Source: Flavobacterium psychrotrophum (GTDB lineage: Bacteria; Bacteroidota; Bacteroidia; Flavobacteriales; Flavobacteriaceae). Taken from it: 64,000 nt of DNA. Under the pieces are notes generated by a model. The model searched no databases. It was not told the DNA's origin and saw only the letters and a list, made by a program, of their open reading frames with translations. Every line of letters starts with the position of its first letter. The stretch's first letter is position 1. Location of the stretch: NCBI RefSeq assembly GCF_003403075.1, contig NZ_CP031557.1:1116001-1180000 (forward strand). Direction: 5' to 3'. Below, one piece after another: positions 17,248 to 26,085 of the stretch. Both the position numbers and the translations under genes were made by a program.

Positions 17248-19296
17248 ATGAATGTACAAGTGCTTAAAAGCCTGCCGGCAAGAAGGTTTCTATTATTGTT
17301 GCTTTTATTTCAACTGGTGGGTTATGCCCAGGTAAACTTTACCCAAAGCAACTTGCCTATTGTTATTATTAATACAGATAACAATGCTGAAATACCCGAT
17401 GACCCTAAGATACAGGCATCAATGAAGATAATTTATCATGCAGATGGTACTACCAATTATCTTACCGATCAAAATACCACTGCTTACCTTAATTATTCGG
17501 GGCGCATCAAGATTGAGGTACGAGGATCAACATCTCAGGATTTACCCAAAAAACAGTACGGCTGGACAACTTATGAAAGTGACAATAGCACAAAAAAGAA
17601 AGTCAGCATACTGGGCATGCCCAAACAAAATGACTGGATACTTAATGGCCTTGCGTTCGACCCTTCGTTAATTCGCGATTATTTATCATACAACCTTTCG
17701 CGTGCCATAGGCTATTATACGGTGCGTACGCAATTTTGTGAGGTGGTATTAAACGGTAGTTATAATGGTCTGTATATACTACAGGAAAAGCTAAAGGATG
17801 ATGAAAACCGTATTAACATAGAAGCAATTGATGACAGTGCGGCCAATGGTGTAGCGCTTACAGGTGGCTATATAACTAAAGCTGATAAAACTACAGGTGG
17901 TGACCCTGTAGCCTGGAGTATGCAGTCGTATGTGGGCAATACAGATTTTATACATGAACTGCCTAAACCGGAAGATGTAACAAGTGCACAGGATGCTTAC
18001 ATACATCAGCAGTTTACAAATCTTGCCGGTACATCACATAACAACAATAGTAATTTTGGTACCGGCTATCCATCTATAATAGATATCCCCACATTTGTCG
18101 ATTTTATGATAATGTCTGAGTTGGCCGGTAATGTAGACAGTTATCAGGTAAGTACTTATTTTCATAAGGATATTGGCGGAAAATTGCGTGCAGGGCCTAT
18201 TTGGGATTTTAACCTGACCTTTGGTAATGATCTCTTTTCATACGGTTATAATCGTGGTTATTATAATGTATGGCAGTTTGCTAATGGAGATAACGAAGGG
18301 CCAAAATTCTGGAGAGACCTTTTTGATACACCCGACTTTAGGTGCTACTTTTCTCGCAGGTGGAATGAACTTACACAAGCAGGCCAGCCTCTAAACTATG
18401 ATAAAATAGTGGCTGCTATAAATACAACTACAGCTACTATTGCAGATGCTGCCGCACGCGAACAGGCAAGATGGGGAACGGTGCCTAATTTTAATGGAGA
18501 GGTTGATAATATAAAAAACTGGCTACTGCAGCGTAGCACATGGATTACTAATAATGCAGGTAGTTACACCGCTTGCCAAAACCCTGTATTGCCATCGCTG
18601 GTTATTACAGATATCAGCTATCATCCATCAGAATCTAGTCAGTTTCCTGAATCTGACGACCAAGAATTTTTTGCCATAAAAAATACAGGTACTACAGTGG
18701 TTAACCTTACAGGCGTGTACCTGCGTGAGTTAGGCACATCATACCAGTTTCCTGTAAACAGCACCATAGCGGCAGGCGAAACATATTTTATTGCGGGCAA
18801 TGCTACTGTGTTTCAGCAAAAATATGGTTTTGTACCGTTTGGAGAGTTTCAGCGCACTTTATCTAACAGTACCCAGAATATTGTACTGGCAGATGGTATG
18901 GGCAACATTATTGATACAGTGCAGTATGATGACGAAACCCCATGGCCGGATGCCGATGGAAATGGTATGTATCTGCACCTGACAGCCACAAACCTTGATA
19001 ACAGCCTTGCTGCAAGTTGGGAAGCAGTTAGCGAGGCAAGCCTGGGAGCGGCTACCTTTAAAGATATAGCAGGGGTTGTGCTTTATCCTAACCCGGTAAG
19101 CAATATCCTGAATGTAACAGCCAGAGAGACCATTAACGGTTTTGAGATGTATAACATTTATGGTAAGCTGTTGCAAAGTGGTAAACCGGAAACTGACAGG
19201 CTGCAAATACAGTTTAGCGGATATGCGGCTGGTATTTATTTTGTGAAAATAGAAACTGTATCAGGCAGTATAACTAAAAAAGTTGTGAAGCAATAA
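17248..19296 (+). CDS. Secreted CotH-like protein with lamin-tail domain and T9SS sorting domain
   Basis: 682 residues; this start gives a proper signal peptide ending GYAQ. An open frame further upstream begins inside the promoter. Residues about 60-430 match the CotH protein-kinase family (EVRGSTSQDLPKKQYG, KQNDWILNGLAFDPSLIRDYL, NGLYILQEKLK). The metal-binding motif reads WDFNLTFGND, with Asp320 and Asn322 where WDFD is usual. A lamin-tail-like beta domain spans about 450-580. A T9SS type A sorting domain ends the protein (LYPNPVSNILNV, GIYFVKIETVSGSITKKVVKQ). It should be exported and anchored at the cell surface; its substrate is unknown. Confidence 0.88.
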   Translation: MNVQVLKSLPARRFLLLLLLFQLVGYAQVNFTQSNLPIVIINTDNNAEIPDDPKIQASMKIIYHADGTTNYLTDQNTTAYLNYSGRIKIEVRGSTSQDLPKKQYGWTTYESDNSTKKKVSILGMPKQNDWILNGLAFDPSLIRDYLSYNLSRAIGYYTVRTQFCEVVLNGSYNGLYILQEKLKDDENRINIEAIDDSAANGVALTGGYITKADKTTGGDPVAWSMQSYVGNTDFIHELPKPEDVTSAQDAYIHQQFTNLAGTSHNNNSNFGTGYPSIIDIPTFVDFMIMSELAGNVDSYQVSTYFHKDIGGKLRAGPIWDFNLTFGNDLFSYGYNRGYYNVWQFANGDNEGPKFWRDLFDTPDFRCYFSRRWNELTQAGQPLNYDKIVAAINTTTATIADAAAREQARWGTVPNFNGEVDNIKNWLLQRSTWITNNAGSYTACQNPVLPSLVITDISYHPSESSQFPESDDQEFFAIKNTGTTVVNLTGVYLRELGTSYQFPVNSTIAAGETYFIAGNATVFQQKYGFVPFGEFQRTLSNSTQNIVLADGMGNIIDTVQYDDETPWPDADGNGMYLHLTATNLDNSLAASWEAVSEASLGAATFKDIAGVVLYPNPVSNILNVTARETINGFEMYNIYGKLLQSGKPETDRLQIQFSGYAAGIYFVKIETVSGSITKKVVKQ

Positions 19297-19357
19297 TATC
19301 AATTATAGATATGTTATATTCCGAAATTAAACAATAGTGTATAGGTTTAGAATAAAG

Positions 19358-19523
19358 TTTACCACGGGGTACACAAAGTAAAGATGCACTAAGGCTACAA
19401 AGTACGCTTTGCTCTAAAGGGCCCAAGGCTTTGCCGAGCAGCTTTGTGTTCTTTAGCCTGGAACAAGCTTTATTCATAAAGCCTTGTGATCTTAGTGAAA
19501 AACCTTGTGCACCTTGTGGTAAA
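19358..19523. repeat. 166-bp imperfect inverted-repeat element
   Basis: The left end reads TTTACCACGGGGTACACAAA and the right end, on the opposite strand, TTTACCACAAGGTGCACAAG. Pairing continues inward through CACTAAG and ACAAAG/ACAAGG blocks for roughly 45 bases, and a GGGCCC palindrome lies inside. No credible gene is present. It fills most of the 358-bp gap between the CotH-like gene and the helicase gene. It looks like a non-coding interspersed element or a decayed miniature element; copy number cannot be judged here. Confidence 0.7.
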
Positions 19524-19621
19524 ATTCATTATTATAAATTATTTATTACAGCTCAGGAATTACAGGAACGAGACTGTTGTAAATAAAAGACATAAGTTAT
19601 GTTTCGTTAAATATAAAAAGT

Positions 19622-19650
19622 AAAAGAGACGCATTTGGTGCGTCTCTTTT
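19622..19650. terminator. Hairpin terminator at the helicase gene end
   Basis: Perfect 11-bp stem AAAAGAGACGC/GCGTCTCTTTT with a 7-base loop, just after the stop codon of the minus-strand helicase gene. A/T tails on both sides allow action in both directions. Confidence 0.85.
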
Positions 19651-19654
19651 TGTA

Positions 19655-21211
19655 TTAATTCAGCCTTTTAAGCTCCAGTATTTCTTCTTCTGTTTCAGCA
19701 TCTTTATAACGGTGAAAAATGCGTCCTATCAAAATGCCCAGACGATTTTTATAATCTTCTACAAGCCACTCCCTGTAATTTTTAGTTGTTTTACTAAGTA
19801 ATTTGGCATACTGTTTTACACGATAGTCAATATCCGGTTCCAGCTCGCGGGCCAGTTTACGTGCTTCAATAATAGTTTCAGCATTTTCTATGCACATAAA
19901 CGCGTGTTGGCGAATAGATTTATCAATTACGTGTTTAGGTTTTTCCCTGTTGTCTGCCGCAATTTTAAATTCCTGTTCAACATCAAAAGTTACCTCCATA
20001 GATTTGCCAAACTTTTCTCTCAGTTCATCTGGCATTAAATACACATGATAACTTTCTATTTCAGCATCTGTGCGTATGTTGTCTAAAAACAATTCAGGGT
20101 TTTTAAAAATGTACTGCCAATCTATAGGGTCGCTCCACAGGCCAAAGCGCTGTGCATTGTTACCCAGGTCAATAACTGTAAAAGTGTCTTTTTCGGGCAG
20201 GCTGCGCGAACCACGGCCTATCATCTGAAAATACAGCGTTAGCGAGCGTGTAGCGCGGTTTAGTATTATGGTTTCTACGGTAGGCTCATCAAAACCTGTT
20301 GTAAGGATAGATACTGATGTAAGTATGGCATCGGGCGTTTTTTTAAACCATGCCAAAATCTTTTTACGTTCCATATCAGGCGTACGGTTATCAAGGTGCT
20401 TTATGGGCAGCCCTGCCGCACGAAACGTTTCATATACATATAACGATGTGTTGATACCGTTATTAAATATGAGTGTTTTTTTTCCCTGCGAACGTGTTAT
20501 GTATGATTGTAACAGTAAATCCTGCATGATGCCGCGACTATAAAGCTCGTCTGACGATGCTACGGTATAATCGCCATTAATGCCCAGCTTAAGCGATGTA
20601 AGTTCTACATCGTAGCCAAACATTTGCGCTTTAGCTAGATATCCCCTGTCTATAAGTGCTTTTATAGGTTCGCCCATAATAAGCTCATCATAGGTTTCAT
20701 ACATCGGCAGTTCTATGTTAGAACTTAGTGGTGTAGCTGTTACCCCAAGAAATACTGAGTCTTTAAAATAAGTAAATAACTTACGGAAACTGTTGTAATG
20801 GGCTTCATCGACTATAACAAGGCCTACATCATCCATGTGGAATTTCTTATCCTTAAGGCGGTTGTTTAGCGTTTCTACCATAGCTACATAACAAAAGAAT
20901 TCGTTATCATAAGGCAGCTCTTTTACAGCACTGTCTATAATGGTATTTTTTACGCCAAAGCCGTTAAGCATTTGCGATGTTTGCTTGCTAAGTTCTATGC
21001 GGTGTGTAAGCACAAGTACTTTTCGCTTATATTTTTCGGTATAGCGGCGTGCAATTTCAGAAAATATTACGGTCTTACCTCCTCCGGTAGGGAGTTGGTA
21101 CAATAAATGATAGTTATTTGGTTTGCCCTCAAACTTCTCAAATATGGCGTCAATATCTTTCTGTTGGTAGTTGTAGAGCTCTTTTCTGTCCCCTTCTTCG
21201 TCGGCTTGCAT
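19655..21211 (-). CDS. DEAD/DEAH-box helicase (SSL2/RAD25-like)
   Basis: 518 residues, a superfamily 2 helicase. Motif I is PTGGGKT (41-47), motif II is DEAH (135-138), motif III is TATPL and motif VI is QMIGRGSR (329-336). The helicase core is followed by about 170 charged residues with no recognised domain. It resembles the stand-alone Res/SSL2-type helicases found in many Bacteroidetes genomes. No methylase, nuclease or other defence gene is beside it, so a repair or nucleic-acid remodelling role is as likely as defence. It is monocistronic with its own promoter and terminator. Confidence 0.88.
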   Translation of the reverse strand: MQADEEGDRKELYNYQQKDIDAIFEKFEGKPNNYHLLYQLPTGGGKTVIFSEIARRYTEKYKRKVLVLTHRIELSKQTSQMLNGFGVKNTIIDSAVKELPYDNEFFCYVAMVETLNNRLKDKKFHMDDVGLVIVDEAHYNSFRKLFTYFKDSVFLGVTATPLSSNIELPMYETYDELIMGEPIKALIDRGYLAKAQMFGYDVELTSLKLGINGDYTVASSDELYSRGIMQDLLLQSYITRSQGKKTLIFNNGINTSLYVYETFRAAGLPIKHLDNRTPDMERKKILAWFKKTPDAILTSVSILTTGFDEPTVETIILNRATRSLTLYFQMIGRGSRSLPEKDTFTVIDLGNNAQRFGLWSDPIDWQYIFKNPELFLDNIRTDAEIESYHVYLMPDELREKFGKSMEVTFDVEQEFKIAADNREKPKHVIDKSIRQHAFMCIENAETIIEARKLARELEPDIDYRVKQYAKLLSKTTKNYREWLVEDYKNRLGILIGRIFHRYKDAETEEEILELKRLN

Positions 21212-21231
21212 ATATGGTTTGTACTAAAGCC

Positions 21232-21239
21232 CAAAAATA
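21232..21239 (-). promoter_or_regulatory. -7 promoter box for the helicase gene
   Basis: On the minus strand the sequence is TATTTTTG, an exact TAnnTTTG, 20 bases before the ATG. Confidence 0.5.
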
Positions 21240-21303
21240 TATATTTACTTACATTATATTGTTTACAAAATCATAAATTTATTAAGAAATAATATTTGGC
21301 TTA

Positions 21304-22113
21304 TTAATACCCGCCAAGCCATAGTAGTGCGTTGAGTATCAGTTGCGACTGGGTACTGTTGTTAAAAGTTAATGACAACTCTTTATTAGTTCCGCCATCA
21401 TAATCGATGTCATTATGCCCCATATTAACATAAAGCATACGATATTTTGTGTTCGTCCATACCACAGGGTAGTAGCCTTCGTGCCAAATTTCATGCTGTT
21501 TTGGCCCAGTGCCCAACGGAAAACTGGACGGGTCTATTGATACCAGGATTTTGATATCAGCATTGGATTTTAAATCTTTTTCCCATCTATACCATTCATT
21601 AGGGGCAGAGGCAAATGTTTTGGGCAATGATTTTACGGCAGGGTGTTGTTGGGCTACTTTTAGTATAGCCGATGTAGGCTTCCAGGTATTGCTTACATAC
21701 TGTCCGCTGCCTAAAAAGGTGTTGTGGTACCAGTCCCAGTTTTGCGGATAATCTGTGTCATTCATGGCAAAGGCCGCAAAATGGAAACCGATAAAACCAC
21801 CGCCATGTTCCATATATTTTTGAAATGCCTGTCGCTGTTCCAGTTTTTCAGGACGTGTATCAAGAAATAATACTACCTGGTATTTTGCAAGAAACTTTGC
21901 ATTGAGGTTATCCCAGTTATTAGTGCTATCGTATGTAAAATTATGTTCTTGTGCCATTTTTGCCAGCCATTTATTGGCTTCGTGCACAAAACTTACATGG
22001 GCACGGTCGTTAATTCCCGTATAAAAACCTACTACATTAAAATCAGGTTTCTTTTTAGTCTGGCTAAAGCCGATAGATAGCCCTGCAAAGAACAGGAGGA
22101 TAAGGTATTTCAT
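21304..22113 (-). CDS. Secreted ThuA-domain protein
   Basis: 269 residues from the ATG at 22113. The open frame extends upstream into the aldo/keto reductase gene, but only this start gives a signal peptide (LLFFAGLSIGFSQ). The ThuA (trehalose utilisation-like, class I glutamine amidotransferase fold) features are NVVGFYTG at the N terminus, HGGGFIGFHFAAF in the middle, and VVWTNTKYRMLYVNMGHND near the end. ThuA domains are often tied to sugar metabolism, with no firm biochemical role. The catalytic Cys of true amidotransferases is absent. It follows the aldo/keto reductase gene by 49 bases on the same strand. Confidence 0.85.
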   Translation of the reverse strand: MKYLILLFFAGLSIGFSQTKKKPDFNVVGFYTGINDRAHVSFVHEANKWLAKMAQEHNFTYDSTNNWDNLNAKFLAKYQVVLFLDTRPEKLEQRQAFQKYMEHGGGFIGFHFAAFAMNDTDYPQNWDWYHNTFLGSGQYVSNTWKPTSAILKVAQQHPAVKSLPKTFASAPNEWYRWEKDLKSNADIKILVSIDPSSFPLGTGPKQHEIWHEGYYPVVWTNTKYRMLYVNMGHNDIDYDGGTNKELSLTFNNSTQSQLILNALLWLGGY

Positions 22114-22162
22114 TGGATGTATTTTGGATATCCCAAAAATACACAATTTTATACCTGTGCAA

Positions 22163-23056
22163 TTATCTATGTTCTTTATAGGTGTTTCCTGTCCAGATGT
22201 CCTGAAAGTACAAGCGTTGTTTTTCGGTAAGAGGTAACTTTCCTTCAGCAGCAAGAGCTTCGGCTAGTTGTTGTTGCGTACGTATGCCGGCCACAGCAGT
22301 AGTAATGTCCGGATTATCCATTACGTACCGCAGGGCGCCTTCGCCTAACGTATATCCTTCGGGCAGTTTTTGCAACAGCCCTTGTTGTATGTTTTTTACT
22401 TCAGTTTCAGATAATCCCAAATAGGGTGCAGGTACCTTACCCGCAAGCAGGCCGGAAGCGATGCTGCCCCGTGCCAGCACACCAATATTGTTTTTGCCTA
22501 AAAGCTGTAATGTTTCCTCTTCAGGGCGGCGGTCCAGCAGGCTGTACTGTGTCATCACCGCGCTAATGTTGCTGCGGTTTACATATTCGCGTATAACATT
22601 AGGCCGTATAGAAGATATGCCGTAGCTTCTTATTTTACCACTATCTACAAGCCGTTCAAAAGCTTCGATAACTTCATCTGCCGGATCGTCGATTGTGCCA
22701 CCGTGCAACAGGTATAGGTCAATGTAGTCCGTTTGCAGGCGGTGCAGGCTATCGTCTATGGCACTTAAAATATACTCTTTGCGGGGGCACCATTCCCAGC
22801 CGGAGCCATCGGCTTTCCACCGGTTACCAACTTTGGTAGATATATGTACACTATTGCGTTTACCTTTAAGGGCAGTGCCCAGAAGTTTTTCGTTGGCGCC
22901 TTTCTCATACAGGTCAGCAGTATCAAACAGGTTAATGCCGCCGGCTATGGCTTCTGATATAATTGAATCGTTCTCTTTATTTTCGGCTTTTAACGACATA
23001 CAGCCAAAACTGACTTCGCTAATTTTAAATCCGTTTTTCAGGGTGTTGTATTTCAT
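22163..23056 (-). CDS. Aldo/keto reductase
   Basis: 297 residues of a (beta/alpha)8 aldo/keto reductase. Motifs seen are NLFDTADLYEKGANE (catalytic Asp44 and Tyr49 region), HISTKVG (Lys), DLYLLHGG (His) and the C-terminal NADPH-binding block TTAVAGIRTQQQLAEAL. It should reduce an aldehyde or ketone with NADPH in the cytoplasm; the substrate is not evident. The gene has its own promoter and is followed 49 bases later by the ThuA gene. Confidence 0.9.
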   Translation of the reverse strand: MKYNTLKNGFKISEVSFGCMSLKAENKENDSIISEAIAGGINLFDTADLYEKGANEKLLGTALKGKRNSVHISTKVGNRWKADGSGWEWCPRKEYILSAIDDSLHRLQTDYIDLYLLHGGTIDDPADEVIEAFERLVDSGKIRSYGISSIRPNVIREYVNRSNISAVMTQYSLLDRRPEEETLQLLGKNNIGVLARGSIASGLLAGKVPAPYLGLSETEVKNIQQGLLQKLPEGYTLGEGALRYVMDNPDITTAVAGIRTQQQLAEALAAEGKLPLTEKQRLYFQDIWTGNTYKEHR

Positions 23057-23073
23057 GGTATTTTGATGTAATA

Positions 23074-23103
23074 CAAATTTACGGATAAGAATTGCCCCGG
23101 CAA
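23074..23103 (-). promoter_or_regulatory. Promoter for the aldo/keto reductase gene
   Basis: On the minus strand: TTG (23103-23101), a 19-base spacer, then TAAATTTG (23081-23074), an exact -7 box. It lies 17 bases before the ATG. Confidence 0.6.
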
Positions 23104-23179
23104 TTTTTTAATTTATGCCAACTATTTAGATTAGTAAAGATTTCTTATTTTTAAAAATCAATCCAACAACTACATTATA

Positions 23180-23854
23180 ATGAAAAATCTTTTATCTCTG
23201 ATAGTACTTTTTGTTGCTTTACATACGTCAGCACAATCTATAAATGACATATACGGCGAATGGAAATTTGAATCGGTTGCAGAAGGGCAAATGGAGAAAA
23301 AGGGTAGTGCCGAAAAAATAGCGCCCTACCTTGATAAACTTTTCTTTAATTTTTATCCTGATGGCAATTATGAGTCAGGTATTATGGGAATGGATGAAGC
23401 AGGAAAATTTTCTGTGCAGGGAAACAAAATAACTACCTATAACGGCAAATCAAATGCCGAACTTACGATACTTGCTGCATTACCTGAAAAGCTTACCATA
23501 AAAATTAACACGCTTGCAGCTAATATGGTGCGTGTTAAAGCAGAGGGTAACAAGTTACTGTTAACAAACAACTGGTTACTTGGCAGTATTCGTAAACCTG
23601 ATGATGATGATGATGATGTGAAAGTAAATGATAATAGTACTGTTAGCTTTAAACCAGACGGTACCTATAGTGTGGCTTTAGGAGCTACAAAAGAAACAGG
23701 TTACTGGGGCTACCGTGAGGCAGACGGCAAAAAACTGTTGATACTAAATGCTAACGGGCGGGCTAAATACTGGCCTGTAATAAGCATTGATGCAAAACAA
23801 CTCATATTATCAATAAACAGTAGTGGACAGGAATTTATATTCAATGCCCACTAA
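23180..23854 (+). CDS. Secreted lipocalin-like hypothetical protein
   Basis: 224 residues with a signal peptide ending HTSAQ. The opening INDIYGEWKFESV, followed by repeated beta-strand patterns (SVQGNKITTYNG, KLLLTNNWLL, TVSFKPDGTYSVAL), resembles small lipocalin-like proteins common in Bacteroidetes. There appear to be two half-domains joined by an Asp-rich linker, six Asp coded by GAT repeats near residue 142. No catalytic motif is visible. The stop abuts the stop of the convergent M1 peptidase gene with no base between them. Confidence 0.7.
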   Translation: MKNLLSLIVLFVALHTSAQSINDIYGEWKFESVAEGQMEKKGSAEKIAPYLDKLFFNFYPDGNYESGIMGMDEAGKFSVQGNKITTYNGKSNAELTILAALPEKLTIKINTLAANMVRVKAEGNKLLLTNNWLLGSIRKPDDDDDDVKVNDNSTVSFKPDGTYSVALGATKETGYWGYREADGKKLLILNANGRAKYWPVISIDAKQLILSINSSGQEFIFNAH

Positions 23855-25939
23855 TTATTTTTCGTCTAATAATTGCTGCAACTTAGCCCTTTCTGAGTCG
23901 TTAAGCTCAGGCAACATATCCTGAAGGAGTTCCCTGTAACCTTTCTTCTTAATGAGCTTGCGCAGGTTGTCTTTACCATATTTTACAAATTGCCACTTAT
24001 GGTGCAGTGTAGCATCTATAAGGTCATGCCATACAATAGGATCTGCTTTGCCAATGTAGAGCAGGTTAGACAGGGCATTCTGCCTAACGCCGCTTTCAAA
24101 CTCCGGCGAGGCATAGTGTATTAACTCTCCATAAAAATCGTCCTTTTTTTCAGGATGGTAATTTTTATCTGCATAAGCCAGTGTAAGCCATAGTATGCGC
24201 AGGTTTTTATCGTTAAAGCCTACCCAGTTTTTACTTATGTCGAGTAACTCAGTACGCTTTTCAGGGTAGCGTTTGTATAATATGTTAAGTGCTATTTCGC
24301 GGGTAATGTACGATTCGTCATGTAACAATGTTCTATACTCTTCCTCAAATTCTAATGGCACATTCGTAACGGTACGCGCTACAGCCTGACGCACTTTTAG
24401 GTTATTTGTATTCATGGCAAGACGTACCATTTCAGCTTTGTCTGCAAACGGAACTTTAGCAGTCTGGTATAGTATTTCTTCTTTGATAGGAAAAAAGTCT
24501 TTACTGCCCATTATCCTTATATACTCGGCTTTGTTTTCTGCAGATGGCTTATCCTGCATCTCGCCAACGGCAAAATAATCCTGCATAAACTCGTTTTTAG
24601 AAAGCAGGGCAAGGGCTTCTTCCACCTCAAATTTACCACTTTCAAGCCAGCGTTTTTTAAAACCGTCAACATCATACCCAGGAGCGACGGCCTTTATTTC
24701 GGCCAGGAACTGGTCTGTATTTACGTTTTTAAACGCATATTTATTCAGGTACGTTTTTACAGCATTCTTAAAATTGTCATGGCCTATGGCTTCTCGTAAT
24801 ACATGTAGTGCCCATGCCCCTTTTTGATAGAACGACAGCGTGCTTGCCTTTTCGTTCATTACAGGTATCGTATCGGTTTTAGAAGCCTGTTGCAGGCGTT
24901 CGGCAATCTCATACATTTCATAATTAAAATGGTCTTCGCCAAATATCTGCTGTTCTGCAAGCAGGGCGTAGTAGGTGGCAAAACCCTCTTGTAGCCAGTG
25001 GTGGGTACCGCTTTCTGCTGTTATAAGGTCGCCAAACCACTGGTGCGCCAGCTCGTGGGCGTTTACGTTAATGTAGGTACGGTCGTTATAACCAATTTCG
25101 TCTACCACAAAATCCTGGCTAAAAATGGTCGATGTGGTGTTCTCCATACCCGCATATAAAAAGTCGAGTACCGGCACCTGGCGGTAAATGCCCCAGGCAT
25201 AAGGCACGCCTATTTCTTTCTCAAAAAAATCGAGTATGTCATAGCTGTATTTGTAAGTAGGGCCAAATTTAAGGCTATCCTGCGGGCGCAGGTAAAATTC
25301 CAGCGGGGTATCAGTAGAGCTGTCCATACGCCACTTGCGGTACTTGCCTATGGCTACCATGGCCAGGTAGCTGCTCATTGGCTTTTCCATTTTGTACTGC
25401 CATGTTTTAAGGTCGCCTGTTTCGCTCGCTTCTATAAGCTTTCCGTTAGCCAGTGCTGTATATTCTTTATCGTATTTTACCGTCAGGTTAAAAATTACCT
25501 TTTCGTTTACATCGTCAAAGCTGGGTAGCCAGTGGCTTGTATATTTACCCTGTCCCTGTGTCCAGATTTGGTTATCGATGCCGTCTTTTACAAAATAAAG
25601 CGTTTGTTTAGGGCGTGCAGTATAGGTAAAGGTAAGCTTGTTTTTCCCTTTCTTAAATCCTTTAAAAAGCTTTAGGGCTTTTGCTGAAGCTATCCATCCG
25701 GTTTTCTTTTTGCCATTTACCTGTACATTGTCAAACTGTATATTTTGCGCGTCTATGTAAATGGTATCGGGCTTTTTATCCAGTACCTCAAAGGTGTAAG
25801 TAACAGTGCCTGAAACTTCTTTTTGGGCAGCGTTAAAAGCCAATGTGGCATCAAGGGTTTTAAAATCGACCGTTTTATATTGCTGTGCAAAACTCACAGC
25901 ACTTATAGATAGTAACAGGGCTAATAACGGGTATTTCAT
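23855..25939 (-). CDS. Secreted M1 family aminopeptidase, copy A
   Basis: 694 residues with a signal peptide ending SFAQ. The M1 zinc site is His295-Glu296-LA-His299 with Glu318 (WLQEGFATYY) 19 residues later. The substrate-binding loop is GMEN (264-267) in YAGMENTTST. An N-terminal beta-barrel domain precedes the catalytic domain, and a helical, repeat-like C-terminal domain (about 460-690) follows. It probably removes N-terminal residues from peptides in the periplasm. A second, shorter M1 peptidase lies at 42.5-44.2 kb. Confidence 0.92.
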   Translation of the reverse strand: MKYPLLALLLSISAVSFAQQYKTVDFKTLDATLAFNAAQKEVSGTVTYTFEVLDKKPDTIYIDAQNIQFDNVQVNGKKKTGWIASAKALKLFKGFKKGKNKLTFTYTARPKQTLYFVKDGIDNQIWTQGQGKYTSHWLPSFDDVNEKVIFNLTVKYDKEYTALANGKLIEASETGDLKTWQYKMEKPMSSYLAMVAIGKYRKWRMDSSTDTPLEFYLRPQDSLKFGPTYKYSYDILDFFEKEIGVPYAWGIYRQVPVLDFLYAGMENTTSTIFSQDFVVDEIGYNDRTYINVNAHELAHQWFGDLITAESGTHHWLQEGFATYYALLAEQQIFGEDHFNYEMYEIAERLQQASKTDTIPVMNEKASTLSFYQKGAWALHVLREAIGHDNFKNAVKTYLNKYAFKNVNTDQFLAEIKAVAPGYDVDGFKKRWLESGKFEVEEALALLSKNEFMQDYFAVGEMQDKPSAENKAEYIRIMGSKDFFPIKEEILYQTAKVPFADKAEMVRLAMNTNNLKVRQAVARTVTNVPLEFEEEYRTLLHDESYITREIALNILYKRYPEKRTELLDISKNWVGFNDKNLRILWLTLAYADKNYHPEKKDDFYGELIHYASPEFESGVRQNALSNLLYIGKADPIVWHDLIDATLHHKWQFVKYGKDNLRKLIKKKGYRELLQDMLPELNDSERAKLQQLLDEK

Positions 25940-25954
25940 TAAAATGCTTTTTTA

Positions 25955-25962
25955 CAAATTTA
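25955..25962 (-). promoter_or_regulatory. -7 promoter box for the M1 peptidase gene
   Basis: TAAATTTG on the minus strand, exact match, 15 bases before the ATG, in the 146-bp divergent region shared with the MscS gene. Confidence 0.5.
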
Positions 25963-26085
25963 CAGAATTGATGTATAATAAAATCCTAAAACCGGGATTG
26001 TAAAACTTTTTCAGAACATAACGTTAAAAACCTGACTTTTGCTTTACAGAATCTGTAAATTTAGTAGCCAAAAACGTACGCATCC

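Noticed and set aside
19274..19477. Small minus-strand open frame in the inverted-repeat element
   Set aside because: It lies wholly in repeat-like, non-coding sequence, has low-complexity composition and shows no family match.
19655..21211. Helicase as the Res subunit of a type III restriction system
   Set aside because: No methyltransferase or specificity gene lies nearby and no nuclease domain was seen in its C-terminal part.
22114..22254. Extended N terminus of the ThuA protein
   Set aside because: It would overlap the end of the aldo/keto reductase gene and would bury the signal peptide.
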